Part shown: piece after piece, positions 45,080 through 53,957 of the stretch
Layout of the letters: each line of letters opens with the position of its first letter
Position numbering within the stretch: position 1 is the stretch's first letter
Origin: Desulfacinum hydrothermale DSM 13146
GTDB lineage: Bacteria; Desulfobacterota; Syntrophobacteria; Syntrophobacterales; DSM-9756
Assembly (NCBI RefSeq): GCF_900176285.1
Contig: NZ_FWXF01000001.1
Coordinates: 187,802 to 251,801 of the forward strand
Direction: 5' to 3'
DNA length: 64,000 bases
Position numbers and translations under genes: made by a program
The notes under the pieces: generated by a model
The model's database searches: none
The model's input: the letters and a program-made list of their open reading frames with translations, nothing else
What the model was told of the DNA's origin: nothing

Positions 45080-45131
45080 TTGACAAGGGGGATGGAGTCT
45101 GCCACCAAACTGAACGAGCGCTCGGTTAGAT
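45080..45131 (+). promoter_or_regulatory. TetR-type operator candidate, copy 2, with -35-like box
   Basis: TTGACA (45080-45085) followed 22 bases later by AACTGAACGAGCGCTCGGTTAG, an inverted repeat that shares its core with the site at 35765-35790. No good -10 is visible, so the exact promoter is uncertain. The HMGCS-like gene starts 35 bases downstream. The other 240 bases of this divergent gap show nothing else. Confidence 0.6.
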
Positions 45132-45166
45132 GACCGTCCCCCCATTCCCATCCAAGGAGGTTTGCC

Positions 45167-46624
45167 ATGGTTGGATTGACTGCCTACGGCGCCTACGTAC
45201 CCCGGTACCGCCTGGAACGAAAAACGGCGGCCCAGGCCATGGGCTGGCTGAACCCCACCGTCTGGGCCCTGGCCGGTGGAGAAAAGGCCGTGGCCAACGT
45301 GGACGAAGATTCCATCACCCTGGCGGTGGCCGCCGTGCGAAACGCCCACAACGGCCCCGATCCCCTTTGCGGGGCCCTGCACGTGGCCTCCACCACCTTC
45401 CCCTACGCCCGGAGACAAAACGCCGTGATCGTCCGAGAAGCCCTGAACCTTCCGGAAGGCGCCGCCGCCCTGGATGTGACGGGATCCACCCGGGCGGGCA
45501 CGTCGGCGCTTCTGGCCGCCCTGAACCAGGTGGCGTCCGGGGCGGTGCGGCGGGCCTGGGTGGCGGCGGCCGACGTGCACCGGGCCAAGATGGGAAGCGC
45601 CGATGAGCTCCTTTACGGTGATGGGGGAGCCGCCCTGGCCGTGGGAGACGAAGAGGTGCTGGCGGCCTTCGTGGGATCCTTCACGCTCACGGCGGACTTT
45701 CCCGACCATCTTCGGGAAACGGAAAAGCCGCTTCCCCGAAGCTGGGAGGAACGCTGGGTCCGGGACGAAGGCTACCTTTCTCTCATTCCCCGGGCGGTGG
45801 GCGCCTATATGGAAAAGGCGGGCCTTTCGCCGGAAGAGGTGGCCGCCGTGATCTATCCGTGCCCCTATGTCCGTGAACACGCCGCCATGGGAAAGCGCCT
45901 GGGCCTGCCCCCGGAAAAGGTGGCCGATCCCCTGGCCGCCCAACTGGGCGATACGGGAGCGGCCCATCCGCTTCTCATGCTCTGCCGCGCCCTGGAATCC
46001 GCCTCGCCGGGGGACCACCTGCTGGTGGTGGGATTCGGAAACGGCGTGGACGTGCTCCACTTCCAGGCCACCGACGCCGTGGTCTCCTTCCAACCCGCCA
46101 AGACCTTCGACGCCCTCCTGGCCCGCAGGGCCCCGCTGGTTCCCTACGAGAAGGCGCTGGCCTTCCGGGAGCTGACCCCCGTGGAAACGGGCATCCGAGG
46201 CGAATTCCAGGCGGAACCCCCCCTTTCCGTCCTGTGGCGGAACCGCCGGGCCGTCCTGGGCCTTCAGGGCACCCGCTGCAGCCGGTGCGGCACGCCCCAG
46301 TTTCCTCCCCAGCGCATCTGCGCCGTTCCCGAATGCCAGGCCGTGGACGAGACGGAGCCCTACCTCTTTTCCCACCGGTCGGCCCGGATCTTCAGCTACA
46401 CGGGAGACAACCTGGCCTTCTCCCTGGATCCTCCCCAGATCTATGGGATCGTGGACTTCGACGAAGGCGGGCGCATGATGCTGGACTTCACCGATTGCTC
46501 CCTGGAGGCGATTCAGGTGGACCAGCCGGTGGAGCTTCATCTCCGCCGCAAGTACCACGATGCCCATCGCGGCGTGCACACCTACTTCTGGAAGGCCGTT
46601 CCCATCGAAACACCGCAGCGATAA
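45167..46624 (+). CDS. HMG-CoA-synthase-like/DUF35 fusion, catalytic residues lost
   Basis: A 485-residue fusion. Residues 1-345 have the thiolase-like fold of archaeal HMG-CoA synthase, and 346-485 are a DUF35 unit with a zinc ribbon (Cys371, Cys374, Cys385, Cys390) and an OB fold. By eye-alignment the catalytic Glu, Cys and His of HMG-CoA synthase are replaced by Thr76, Thr108 (in GSTRAGT) and Pro231 (in YPCP). In archaea, thiolase, HMG-CoA synthase and DUF35 form one channelling complex; here the thiolase is the next gene, 13 bases away. A structural or acyl-handing role is inferred. AAGGAGG precedes the ATG. Confidence 0.85.
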   Translation: MVGLTAYGAYVPRYRLERKTAAQAMGWLNPTVWALAGGEKAVANVDEDSITLAVAAVRNAHNGPDPLCGALHVASTTFPYARRQNAVIVREALNLPEGAAALDVTGSTRAGTSALLAALNQVASGAVRRAWVAAADVHRAKMGSADELLYGDGGAALAVGDEEVLAAFVGSFTLTADFPDHLRETEKPLPRSWEERWVRDEGYLSLIPRAVGAYMEKAGLSPEEVAAVIYPCPYVREHAAMGKRLGLPPEKVADPLAAQLGDTGAAHPLLMLCRALESASPGDHLLVVGFGNGVDVLHFQATDAVVSFQPAKTFDALLARRAPLVPYEKALAFRELTPVETGIRGEFQAEPPLSVLWRNRRAVLGLQGTRCSRCGTPQFPPQRICAVPECQAVDETEPYLFSHRSARIFSYTGDNLAFSLDPPQIYGIVDFDEGGRMMLDFTDCSLEAIQVDQPVELHLRRKYHDAHRGVHTYFWKAVPIETPQR

Positions 46625-46637
46625 GGAGGCGACGACC

Positions 46638-47834
46638 ATGGCAACGGGTATCAAGGACAAGGTGGCGATCCTGGGCATGGGCTGTACCCGGTTCGGCGAA
46701 CGCTGGAACGACGGCGCCGAGGACCTCATGGTGGAAGCCTTCCAGGAAGCGCTCCAGGACGCGGGGATCGAAAAACATGAGATCGAGGCGGCCTGGCTGG
46801 GCACCTGCTTCGACGAGGTGAACATCGGAAAGAGCGCCATCCCCATGGCCCAGGCCCTGAAGCTTCCCAACATTCCCGTCACCCGCGTGGAGAACTTCTG
46901 TGCCACGGGAACGGAGGCCTTCCGGGGGGCGTGCTACGCGGTGGCGTCCGGGGCCTGCCGCATCGCTCTGGCCCTGGGCGTGGAAAAGCTCAAGGACACG
47001 GGCTACGGCGGCCTTCCCGGTTTCGACACCGCCATGGGGACACTCAACCGCTTCATCCTCCCCAATTTCACCGCTCCGGGGGGCTTCGCCCTCATGGCCA
47101 CGCGCTATTTCGCCAAATACGGCATCTCCCCGGAAGAGGGCAAGATGGCCTTGGCGAAAATTTCCACCAAGAGCCACCGGTGCGGGGCCCTGAACCCCAA
47201 GGCCCATCTGCGAAAGGAGATCAGCCCGGAACAGGTGCTCAAGGCGCCCATCATCGCCTGGCCCCTGGGGCTTTTCGACTGCTGCGGGGTGAGCGACGGG
47301 GCGGCGGCGGCCATCGTGACCACCCCCGATGTGGCCCGGGCTTTTCAAAAGAACCCCGTGCTGGTCAAATCCCTCCAGATCGCGGCCACCTCCGGCGAAG
47401 AGATGCTCACCACCCGCTGGGACGGCACCTACCTGAAGACCACCACGGAAGCGGCCAAGCGGGCCTACGCCGAGGCGGGGATCGCCAAGCCCCGGGAGGA
47501 ACTGAGCGTGCTGGAGGTGCACGACTGCTTTTCCATCACGGAACTGGTCACCTACGAGGACCTGCAGATCTCCGAGCGGGGACGGGCCATTCGGGACATC
47601 AACGAGGGCTTTTTCGATCTGGAAGGAAAGATCCCCTGCCAGTCGGACGGAGGGCTCAAGTGCTTCGGGCATCCCATCGGAGCGTCCGGGATCCGGATGA
47701 TCTACGAGGTGTACAACCAGCTGCTCCACCGGGCGGGCCCCCGCCAGATCCCCGACCCGCGGCTGGGGCTCACCCACAACCTGGGGGGCATCCCGTCTTT
47801 CAGTGTGTGCAGCGTGGGCATTTTCGGTCTGTAA
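46638..47834 (+). CDS. Thiolase (SCP2/BbsB-like acetyl-CoA acetyltransferase)
   Basis: A 398-residue thiolase with nucleophile Cys88 in ENFCATGTEAF, His295 in VHDCF, His345 in GHPIGASG and Cys391 near the C-terminus, so it is likely active. It belongs to the SCP2-like class that usually needs a DUF35 partner, such as BbsB with BbsA or Ltp2 with ChsH2; the fused DUF35 protein just upstream fills that role. AAGGAGGCG precedes the ATG. Confidence 0.92.
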   Translation: MATGIKDKVAILGMGCTRFGERWNDGAEDLMVEAFQEALQDAGIEKHEIEAAWLGTCFDEVNIGKSAIPMAQALKLPNIPVTRVENFCATGTEAFRGACYAVASGACRIALALGVEKLKDTGYGGLPGFDTAMGTLNRFILPNFTAPGGFALMATRYFAKYGISPEEGKMALAKISTKSHRCGALNPKAHLRKEISPEQVLKAPIIAWPLGLFDCCGVSDGAAAAIVTTPDVARAFQKNPVLVKSLQIAATSGEEMLTTRWDGTYLKTTTEAAKRAYAEAGIAKPREELSVLEVHDCFSITELVTYEDLQISERGRAIRDINEGFFDLEGKIPCQSDGGLKCFGHPIGASGIRMIYEVYNQLLHRAGPRQIPDPRLGLTHNLGGIPSFSVCSVGIFGL

Positions 47835-47862
47835 CCTTCCCCGCCATTCAAAGGAGGGCGCC

Positions 47863-49521
47863 ATGATCCTGGCTTCACCGGAACGCATCCAGGAATACAC
47901 GGAAAAGGGCTGCTGGCAGGACCGCACGCTCATCGACGATTTCAAGGCGCATGCCCGGAAGATGCCCGAGGCCGTCGCCATGGTGGATCCGTTCAACAAG
48001 GAGGCGCTGCTGGGGACGGACCCGGAGCGGGTGCGCTACGCCCGGTTCGAGCGGGCGGTGGACGGAGCCGCCACGGCCCTGCGTGCCGAGGGGATCGGAA
48101 AGGACGATATCGTCCTGGTGCAGCTTCCCAACTGCTGGGAGCTGGCGGCCCTCTATCTGGCCATCGCCCGGGCAGGCGGCATCATCTCCCCCATGCCCAT
48201 GCAGTGGCGCGCCAAGGAAGTGCGCTACGTGGCCGAACTCACCGGGGCCAAGGCTCTCATCACCGTGGAGGACTTCCACGGGTTCGGATACCTGGCCATG
48301 GCCCGGGAGGTGCAAAGGGACGTGCCGGGCCTGGCCAAGCTCTACACCTACGGGGACGTGCGGCGCATGATGGACGAGACGCCCGACCCGGACCTGGACA
48401 GGGTTCCCGTGGATCCCAACGACATCTTCACTATCTGTTGGACCTCGGGAACAGAAGCCCAGCCCAAGGGATGCCCCCTGAGTCACAACAACTGGCGCTG
48501 CCAGGCGGCCATCCTGCCGGCCAGCGGGATGCGCCCGGGCGACGTGATGCTCACCGCCGGGCCTCTGGTGAACATGGCGTCCGTGGGAACGGTGCTGGTT
48601 CCCTGGATCCACTTCGGGGGCACGGTCGTCTTGCACCATCCCTTCGATCCCATGCTGCTCCTCAAGCAGATGGTGGAGGAAAGGATCCAGTACACCCTTC
48701 TGGTCCCGGCCGTGGTGAATCTCATCTTGAAACATCCGGCGGCCCAGGGGGTGGATCTCAGTTCCATTCGGGTCATCACGGTGGGCTCGGCGCCCCCGTC
48801 GCTTTGGGCCATGCAGGAATTCAAGAAGCGCTGGAACGTGGACATCGGCAACATCTGGGGCCAAAACGAGGGCACGGCCATCATCTCCGGCGTCACCGAC
48901 GTGCCCGACATGGAGGTCCGGGTGAACCACCTGCCCCGCTATGGGGCGCCTGGGGTGCAGTGGGCCACGCCCATGGCCCGGTTCATCCAGACCAAGGTGG
49001 TGGGCCCCGACGGGCAGGAGCTCACCCAAGAAGGCGCCGTGGGCGAACTGCTCTACCGCGGTCCCAACGTGATTCCAGGCTATTTCAGACGGCCGGACCT
49101 GAACGAAACCAGCTTCGATGCCCAGGGCTACTTCCGCACGGGAGACCTTTTCCAGATCGTGGGCGATCGCTACCTGAAGTTTTTTGACCGGGCCAAGGAC
49201 ATCATCATCCGGGGCGGCTACAACATCAGTGCTCAGGAAGTGGAAAACGTGCTGCTGGGCCACCCGGCGGTGCAGGACGTGGCGGCCGTGGGCATGCCCG
49301 ACGAAAACCTGGGCGAGCGCACCTGCGTCTACGTGGTGCCCAAGCCCGGGGAGACGGTCACCTTGGAAGGGATCGTGGCTTACATGAAGGAACAGGGAGT
49401 GGCCACCTACAAGCTGCCGGAACGGTTGGAGGTGGTGGAGACCATTCCGCGAAACCCCGTGGGCAAGATCCTCAAAAAGGAACTGCGCCGCCACATCCGG
49501 AAGCGGTTGGACCTGGCGTGA
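47863..49521 (+). CDS. AMP-dependent acyl-CoA ligase with variant P-loop
   Basis: A 552-residue ANL enzyme with P-loop WTSGTEAQPKGC, WGQNEGT in place of YGxTE, YFRTGDLF and the C-terminal lysine in NPVGKILKK. AAGGAGGGCG precedes the ATG, 28 bases after the thiolase. Its place behind the thiolase suggests it feeds this branch of the pathway. The variant A3 and A5 motifs set it apart from the ligases at 33.6-39.5 kb. Confidence 0.92.
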   Translation: MILASPERIQEYTEKGCWQDRTLIDDFKAHARKMPEAVAMVDPFNKEALLGTDPERVRYARFERAVDGAATALRAEGIGKDDIVLVQLPNCWELAALYLAIARAGGIISPMPMQWRAKEVRYVAELTGAKALITVEDFHGFGYLAMAREVQRDVPGLAKLYTYGDVRRMMDETPDPDLDRVPVDPNDIFTICWTSGTEAQPKGCPLSHNNWRCQAAILPASGMRPGDVMLTAGPLVNMASVGTVLVPWIHFGGTVVLHHPFDPMLLLKQMVEERIQYTLLVPAVVNLILKHPAAQGVDLSSIRVITVGSAPPSLWAMQEFKKRWNVDIGNIWGQNEGTAIISGVTDVPDMEVRVNHLPRYGAPGVQWATPMARFIQTKVVGPDGQELTQEGAVGELLYRGPNVIPGYFRRPDLNETSFDAQGYFRTGDLFQIVGDRYLKFFDRAKDIIIRGGYNISAQEVENVLLGHPAVQDVAAVGMPDENLGERTCVYVVPKPGETVTLEGIVAYMKEQGVATYKLPERLEVVETIPRNPVGKILKKELRRHIRKRLDLA

Positions 49522-49570
49522 GAGCCCTGCGGCCTTGGCCGACCGGGGAAGGCTTTGGGGAGCAGTTTTT

Positions 49571-49588
49571 GCGGGGCGGTAGCCCCGC
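49571..49588 (+). other. Perfect stem-loop in intergenic gap
   Basis: GCGGGGC and GCCCCGC pair around GGTA. A T run precedes rather than follows it, so it is not a plus-strand terminator. It lies between the ligase and the SDR gene and may affect transcript processing or stability. Confidence 0.4.
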
Positions 49589-49668
49589 GGCGCCACAAGG
49601 AAGGAATGATTCCAGGCCCTTGGACCTTATCCCTTTTTCCCTTTGAACCCAATCCAGGAGGGCACCAC

Positions 49669-50493
49669 ATGGAAAAGATGCTGGAAGGAAAAGTCTGTCT
49701 CATCACGGGAGCCGGCCGGGGCATCGGCCGGGCGGCGGCCCTTCTCTTCGCGGCGGAAGGTGGTCGCATGGTTCTGAGCGACCTGGATCCGGAGCCGGTC
49801 CAGGAGGTGGTGGAGGCCATCAAGGCCGCGGGCGGCCAAGCCGTGGCCGTGGCCGGAGACGTGACGGCGGACGGCTTTGCGGAAACGTTCGTCCGGACGG
49901 CCGTGGACGCCTTCGGGCCGGACATCCACGTGATCGTCAACAACGCCGGCTACACCTGGGACGGCGTGGTGCACAAGATGACCGACGAGCAGTGGGAAGC
50001 CATGTTGAAGGTCCACTGCACGGCCCCGTTTCGGATCGTGCGGGCCGCGGCCCCCTACATGCGCGAAAACGCCAAGAAGGAAGCGCAAGAAGGGCGCGTA
50101 GTGATGCGAAAGATCATCAACGTCAGTTCCGTGGCCGGAACGGACGGCAATCCCGGCCAGGCCAACTACTCCACGGCCAAGTCCGGCATCCTTGGCTTCA
50201 CCAAAACGCTGGCCAAAGAATGGGGGCGCCTGAATGTGAACGTGAACGCCGTGGCCTACGGCTGGATCCAGACCCGGCTCACCCAGCCCAAGGGGGAAGA
50301 CACCGTGCTGGAAAAGGACGGAACAAAGATCGCCATCGGTGTTCCCAAAAACCAGCTGGAAGCCTTCCGCATGATGATCCCCCTGGGAAGGCCCGGAACG
50401 CCCGAAGAAGCCGCTCGGGTCATGCTCTTTCTGGCATCGCCCCTTTCCGACTATGTCTCCGGCCAGGTGATCAAGGTCACCGGCGGCTGGTGA
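49669..50493 (+). CDS. SDR-family 3-hydroxyacyl-CoA/3-oxoacyl reductase
   Basis: A 274-residue classical short-chain dehydrogenase: TGAGRGIG (cofactor loop), NNAG, catalytic Ser in NVSSVAG and YSTAK. Asp in LSDLDPE after the second strand favours NAD(H). The insert before the Ser strand (KKEAQEGRVVMRK) is longer than in FabG. With the MaoC hydratase next to it, it probably oxidises (R)-3-hydroxyacyl-CoA, as in peroxisomal multifunctional enzyme 2. AGGAGGGC precedes the ATG. Confidence 0.9.
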   Translation: MEKMLEGKVCLITGAGRGIGRAAALLFAAEGGRMVLSDLDPEPVQEVVEAIKAAGGQAVAVAGDVTADGFAETFVRTAVDAFGPDIHVIVNNAGYTWDGVVHKMTDEQWEAMLKVHCTAPFRIVRAAAPYMRENAKKEAQEGRVVMRKIINVSSVAGTDGNPGQANYSTAKSGILGFTKTLAKEWGRLNVNVNAVAYGWIQTRLTQPKGEDTVLEKDGTKIAIGVPKNQLEAFRMMIPLGRPGTPEEAARVMLFLASPLSDYVSGQVIKVTGGW

Positions 50494-50564
50494 GAGGGAT
50501 AGGGGAGTGGGGCGTGACTCGTGGGGCGTCTCGGCGTCCCCGCCATGAAGAAAGGAGAAAGGCC

Positions 50565-51404
50565 ATGATCGATGCCAGCCGGGTGGGGCTCACTCTGGGG
50601 CCCATGGACCACCGGGTCACGTGGCGCGATGTGATCCTCTATCACCTGGGGATCGGCGCCCGGGCCAGCGATCTGCACTTGGTTTGGGAAGGGGCTCCGG
50701 GGGGACTCCAGGTCTGCCCGTCCTACGCGGTGATTCCCGCCTTCCAGCCCTTCTTCCATGTGCTGAAAGAGCTCAAGATCGATCTTCGCACCGTGCTGCA
50801 CGGAGAAGAAGCCATTCGTCTCCACGGGCCCATTCCGGCCCAGGGTGTGTTGAAGACCACCGTGCGGGTGGCCGGAATCTACGACAAGAAAAAGGCGGCC
50901 CTGGTGGTTCTGGAGACCCGCACCACCGACGAGGCGGGAACGGCCCTTTTCGACACCCGCGCGAGCCTCTTTTGCCGCGGACTGGGCGGCTGGGGAGGCG
51001 ATCCGGGGCCCAAGGCGGAAAGCGTTCCGGTGCCCCGGGACAGGGCCCCCGATTTTGAGATCTCCCAGCGGACCATCGAAGAACAGGCGGCCCTCTACCG
51101 CCTTTCCGGGGACGTGAACCCGCTGCACATCGACCCGGAAACGGCCAAGGCGGCGGGCTTTCCCAAGCCCATCCTGCACGGGCTGTGCACCTTCGGCTTC
51201 GCCACCCGAGCGATCCTGGAAGGGGCCTGCGGCGGGGAGGTGCACCGGCTCAAGGCCTTCCAGGTGCGTTTCGCCGACGTGGTCTTTCCCGGAGAGAGGA
51301 TCACCACCCGGGGCTGGAAGCTGGAAGACGGCCGCTACGCCGTGCAAGCCGAAACTAAACGGGCCGTGGTGCTGTCCCACGCCGTGGCCGAGGTGGAAGG
51401 CTGA
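50565..51404 (+). CDS. MaoC-type (R)-enoyl-CoA hydratase, double hotdog
   Basis: A 279-residue protein with two hotdog folds, the layout of eukaryotic hydratase 2. The C-terminal domain has the hydratase motif YRLSGDVNPLHIDPETA with the catalytic Asp and His; the N-terminal half is degenerate and probably shapes the acyl pocket. It is 71 bases after the SDR gene and makes (R)-3-hydroxyacyl-CoA for it. AAAGGAGAAAGG precedes the ATG. Confidence 0.92.
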   Translation: MIDASRVGLTLGPMDHRVTWRDVILYHLGIGARASDLHLVWEGAPGGLQVCPSYAVIPAFQPFFHVLKELKIDLRTVLHGEEAIRLHGPIPAQGVLKTTVRVAGIYDKKKAALVVLETRTTDEAGTALFDTRASLFCRGLGGWGGDPGPKAESVPVPRDRAPDFEISQRTIEEQAALYRLSGDVNPLHIDPETAKAAGFPKPILHGLCTFGFATRAILEGACGGEVHRLKAFQVRFADVVFPGERITTRGWKLEDGRYAVQAETKRAVVLSHAVAEVEG

Positions 51405-51487
51405 CCGGAGAGCGTGCCGGGGATTCCTTCGTTGACGAACGGGCGTCCGGCAAGGCATAAAGACTCCGACGCCGAGGGGGCTGAATC

Positions 51488-52621
51488 ATGTTTCGGGAAG
51501 AACACCAGATCTTTCGGGAGGCCTTCCGTCGGTTTTTGGACCGTGAGGTGACGCCGCACATGGAACGGTGGGAGGCGGAGGGGATCGTTCCCCGCCAGGT
51601 GTGGCGCACCATGGGGGAAGCGGGGTTCCTCTGCCCGTGGCTTCCCGAGGAATACGGTGGAAGCGGCGCCGATTTTCTCTATTCGGTCATCATCGCCGAG
51701 GAGTTGGCCAAGGCCGGGGCGGTGAGTCTCATGGCGCCGCTTCACAGCGACATCGTGGCCCCGTACCTGTACGCGCTGGGAACGGAGGAGCAAAAGATGC
51801 GCTGGCTTCCCCGGTGCGCGTCGGGTGAGATGATCCTGGCCGTGGCCATGACGGAGCCCAACACGGGTTCCGACCTGGCCGCCATCCGCACCCGAGCCGA
51901 AAGGGACGGGGATTTTTGGGTCATCAACGGCCAGAAGACCTTCATCTCCAACGGCATCCTGGCGGATCTGGTGATTGTGGCGTGCCGCACCGGGGCGCCC
52001 GATTCGGGCGCCAAGGGCCTGAGCCTCATCTGCGTGGAACGGGACGCGCCGGGATTTGCCCGCGGGCGCAACTTGAAAAAGATGGGCCTGCACGCCCAGG
52101 ACACCGCCGAACTCATCTTCGATGAGTGCCGCGTGCCGGCGGAAAACCTGCTGGGACGGCTCCATGGCGGCTTTTACCACCTGATGGACCATCTGCAGCA
52201 GGAACGGCTCATGGCGGCCGTCATGGCCCAGGCCATGGCCGAGGCCATGCTGGAGATGACGATCCACTACGCGCGGGGACGCACCGCCTTCGGCCGTCCC
52301 ATCGCCGCCTTCCAGCACAACGCCTTCAAGATCGTGGACATGGCCACGGAGGTGAAGCTGGGGCGCGCGTTCCTGGATCGACTCATCGGGGATCACCTGG
52401 AGGGGAAGGACCTGGTCACGGACGTGTCCATGGCCAAGGCGTGGATTGCGGAGATGGCCAACCGGGTGGCCTACCAGTGCGTGCAGCTGCACGGCGGCTA
52501 CGGCTACATGGAAGAATATCCCATCAGCCGGTTCTACCGGGATGTTCGGGTCATTCCCATCTTCGCGGGCACCACGGAAGTGATGAAGCTCATCGTGGCC
52601 AAGCGGCTGGGGCTTTTATGA
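51488..52621 (+). CDS. Acyl-CoA dehydrogenase (long-chain type catalytic Glu)
   Basis: A 377-residue dehydrogenase with AVAMTEPNTGSD and LHGGYGYMEEYPISRFYRD. At the usual catalytic position it has Ala360 (IFAGT), while Glu239 in LQQERLM fits the helix-G base of long-chain acyl-CoA dehydrogenase. A branched or long substrate is plausible. GAGGGGG precedes the ATG. The following 125-base gap holds no gene. Confidence 0.93.
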   Translation: MFREEHQIFREAFRRFLDREVTPHMERWEAEGIVPRQVWRTMGEAGFLCPWLPEEYGGSGADFLYSVIIAEELAKAGAVSLMAPLHSDIVAPYLYALGTEEQKMRWLPRCASGEMILAVAMTEPNTGSDLAAIRTRAERDGDFWVINGQKTFISNGILADLVIVACRTGAPDSGAKGLSLICVERDAPGFARGRNLKKMGLHAQDTAELIFDECRVPAENLLGRLHGGFYHLMDHLQQERLMAAVMAQAMAEAMLEMTIHYARGRTAFGRPIAAFQHNAFKIVDMATEVKLGRAFLDRLIGDHLEGKDLVTDVSMAKAWIAEMANRVAYQCVQLHGGYGYMEEYPISRFYRDVRVIPIFAGTTEVMKLIVAKRLGLL

Positions 52622-52746
52622 AACCACCAAGGAGCGCACGGACCATGACGACCTGGTCCCCGACGCCGTGGCCCGGACAACTTAACCAACCACAAACCGC
52701 CTGGTCCATACGTCCGGGCGACCCACACTACTTATAGGAGGGACCC

Positions 52747-53898
52747 ATGAATTTCGAATTTCCAGAGGAACTGAAGATCCTGAAGGAGGAGGCCTACAAG
52801 TTCGCCGTGCGGGAATTCACCCCCGTTTCCCAGGAATGCGATCGGGAGGAGAAGTATCCCCGGGAGGTGTGGAAGAAGGCGTGCGAATACGGATTCATCG
52901 GCGCGTGGATCCCGGAGGAATACGGGGGAGCTGGAGCGGGATTCCTGGCCAATACCATCATCACCGAGCAGTTCAGCCGGGTGGACATGGGCATCGGGCT
53001 CATCATGGCGTCCTGCTTCGGAGCGGAAAACATCTATCTCTACGGCACGGAAGAGCAGAAGAAGGAATACCTTCCCCGGATCGCCTCCGGCGAGATCATC
53101 TTCGCCGGCGCCTACACGGAACCCAACGCGGGAACGGACGTGGCGGGCATCCGCACCCGGGCGGTTCGCGACGGCGACCACTTCGTCCTGAACGGCCAGA
53201 AGATGTTCATCACCAACGGCAGCATCTGCGACTACTTCGTGGTCTTTTGCATCACCCATGCGGACGCGCCGCGCCACAAGCGCTTCAGCCTGCTCATCGT
53301 GGACGCCCATTCGCCGGGCATCACCCGCAACAAGATCCAGGGCAAGATGGGCATCCGGGCCAGCGACACGGCGGAGATCAGCTTCGAGGACGTGCGGGTG
53401 CCGGTGGAAAACATCGTGGGAAAGGAAGGCAACGGCTTCTACCAGCTCATGGACTTTTTCAACACCACCCGGACCATGGTGGCTGGCCAGGGTGTGGGTC
53501 TGGCCCAAGGCGCCCTGGACAAGGCGGCCCAATACGTCCAGGAGCGGGAAGTCTTCGGTCAGCCCCTGGCCCATTTCCAGGGCGTGCAGTTCCAGCTGGC
53601 GGAAATGGCCACGCGCATCGAGCTGGCCCGACAGCTCACCTACAAGGCCGCCTGGCAGGTGGACCAGGGCCGGATCGATCCCAAGCTGAGCGCCATGGCC
53701 AAGTACTACGCCGGTGAGACGGCCGTGTGGGTGGCCGACAAGGCCCTGCAGCTCCACGGCGGCTACGGCTATATCGACGAATACGACGTGCAACGCTTCT
53801 ACCGGGACGCCAAGATCCTGGAGATCTACGAAGGCACCAAGGAAGCGGAAAAGCTCACCATCGCCAAGATCGTGCTCAAGGAATACCAAAAGGGATAG
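52747..53898 (+). CDS. Acyl-CoA dehydrogenase (short/medium-chain type)
   Basis: A 383-residue dehydrogenase with AGAYTEPNAGTD, LHGGYGYIDEYDVQRFYRD and the canonical catalytic Glu362 in EIYEGT. Helix G has no alternative Glu (TTRTMVA). This is the short/medium-chain architecture. AGGAGGGACCC precedes the ATG. The TetR gene follows after 59 bases. Confidence 0.94.
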   Translation: MNFEFPEELKILKEEAYKFAVREFTPVSQECDREEKYPREVWKKACEYGFIGAWIPEEYGGAGAGFLANTIITEQFSRVDMGIGLIMASCFGAENIYLYGTEEQKKEYLPRIASGEIIFAGAYTEPNAGTDVAGIRTRAVRDGDHFVLNGQKMFITNGSICDYFVVFCITHADAPRHKRFSLLIVDAHSPGITRNKIQGKMGIRASDTAEISFEDVRVPVENIVGKEGNGFYQLMDFFNTTRTMVAGQGVGLAQGALDKAAQYVQEREVFGQPLAHFQGVQFQLAEMATRIELARQLTYKAAWQVDQGRIDPKLSAMAKYYAGETAVWVADKALQLHGGYGYIDEYDVQRFYRDAKILEIYEGTKEAEKLTIAKIVLKEYQKG

Positions 53899-53957
53899 GA
53901 CCGACGGACCGCGGCGGGGCCTGGGCTCCGCCGCTCCAGGGGCGCAGCAAGGAAGCC

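Noticed and set aside
49571..49588. Stem-loop as terminator of the upstream ligase
   Set aside because: The T run precedes the hairpin on the plus strand and there is none after it.
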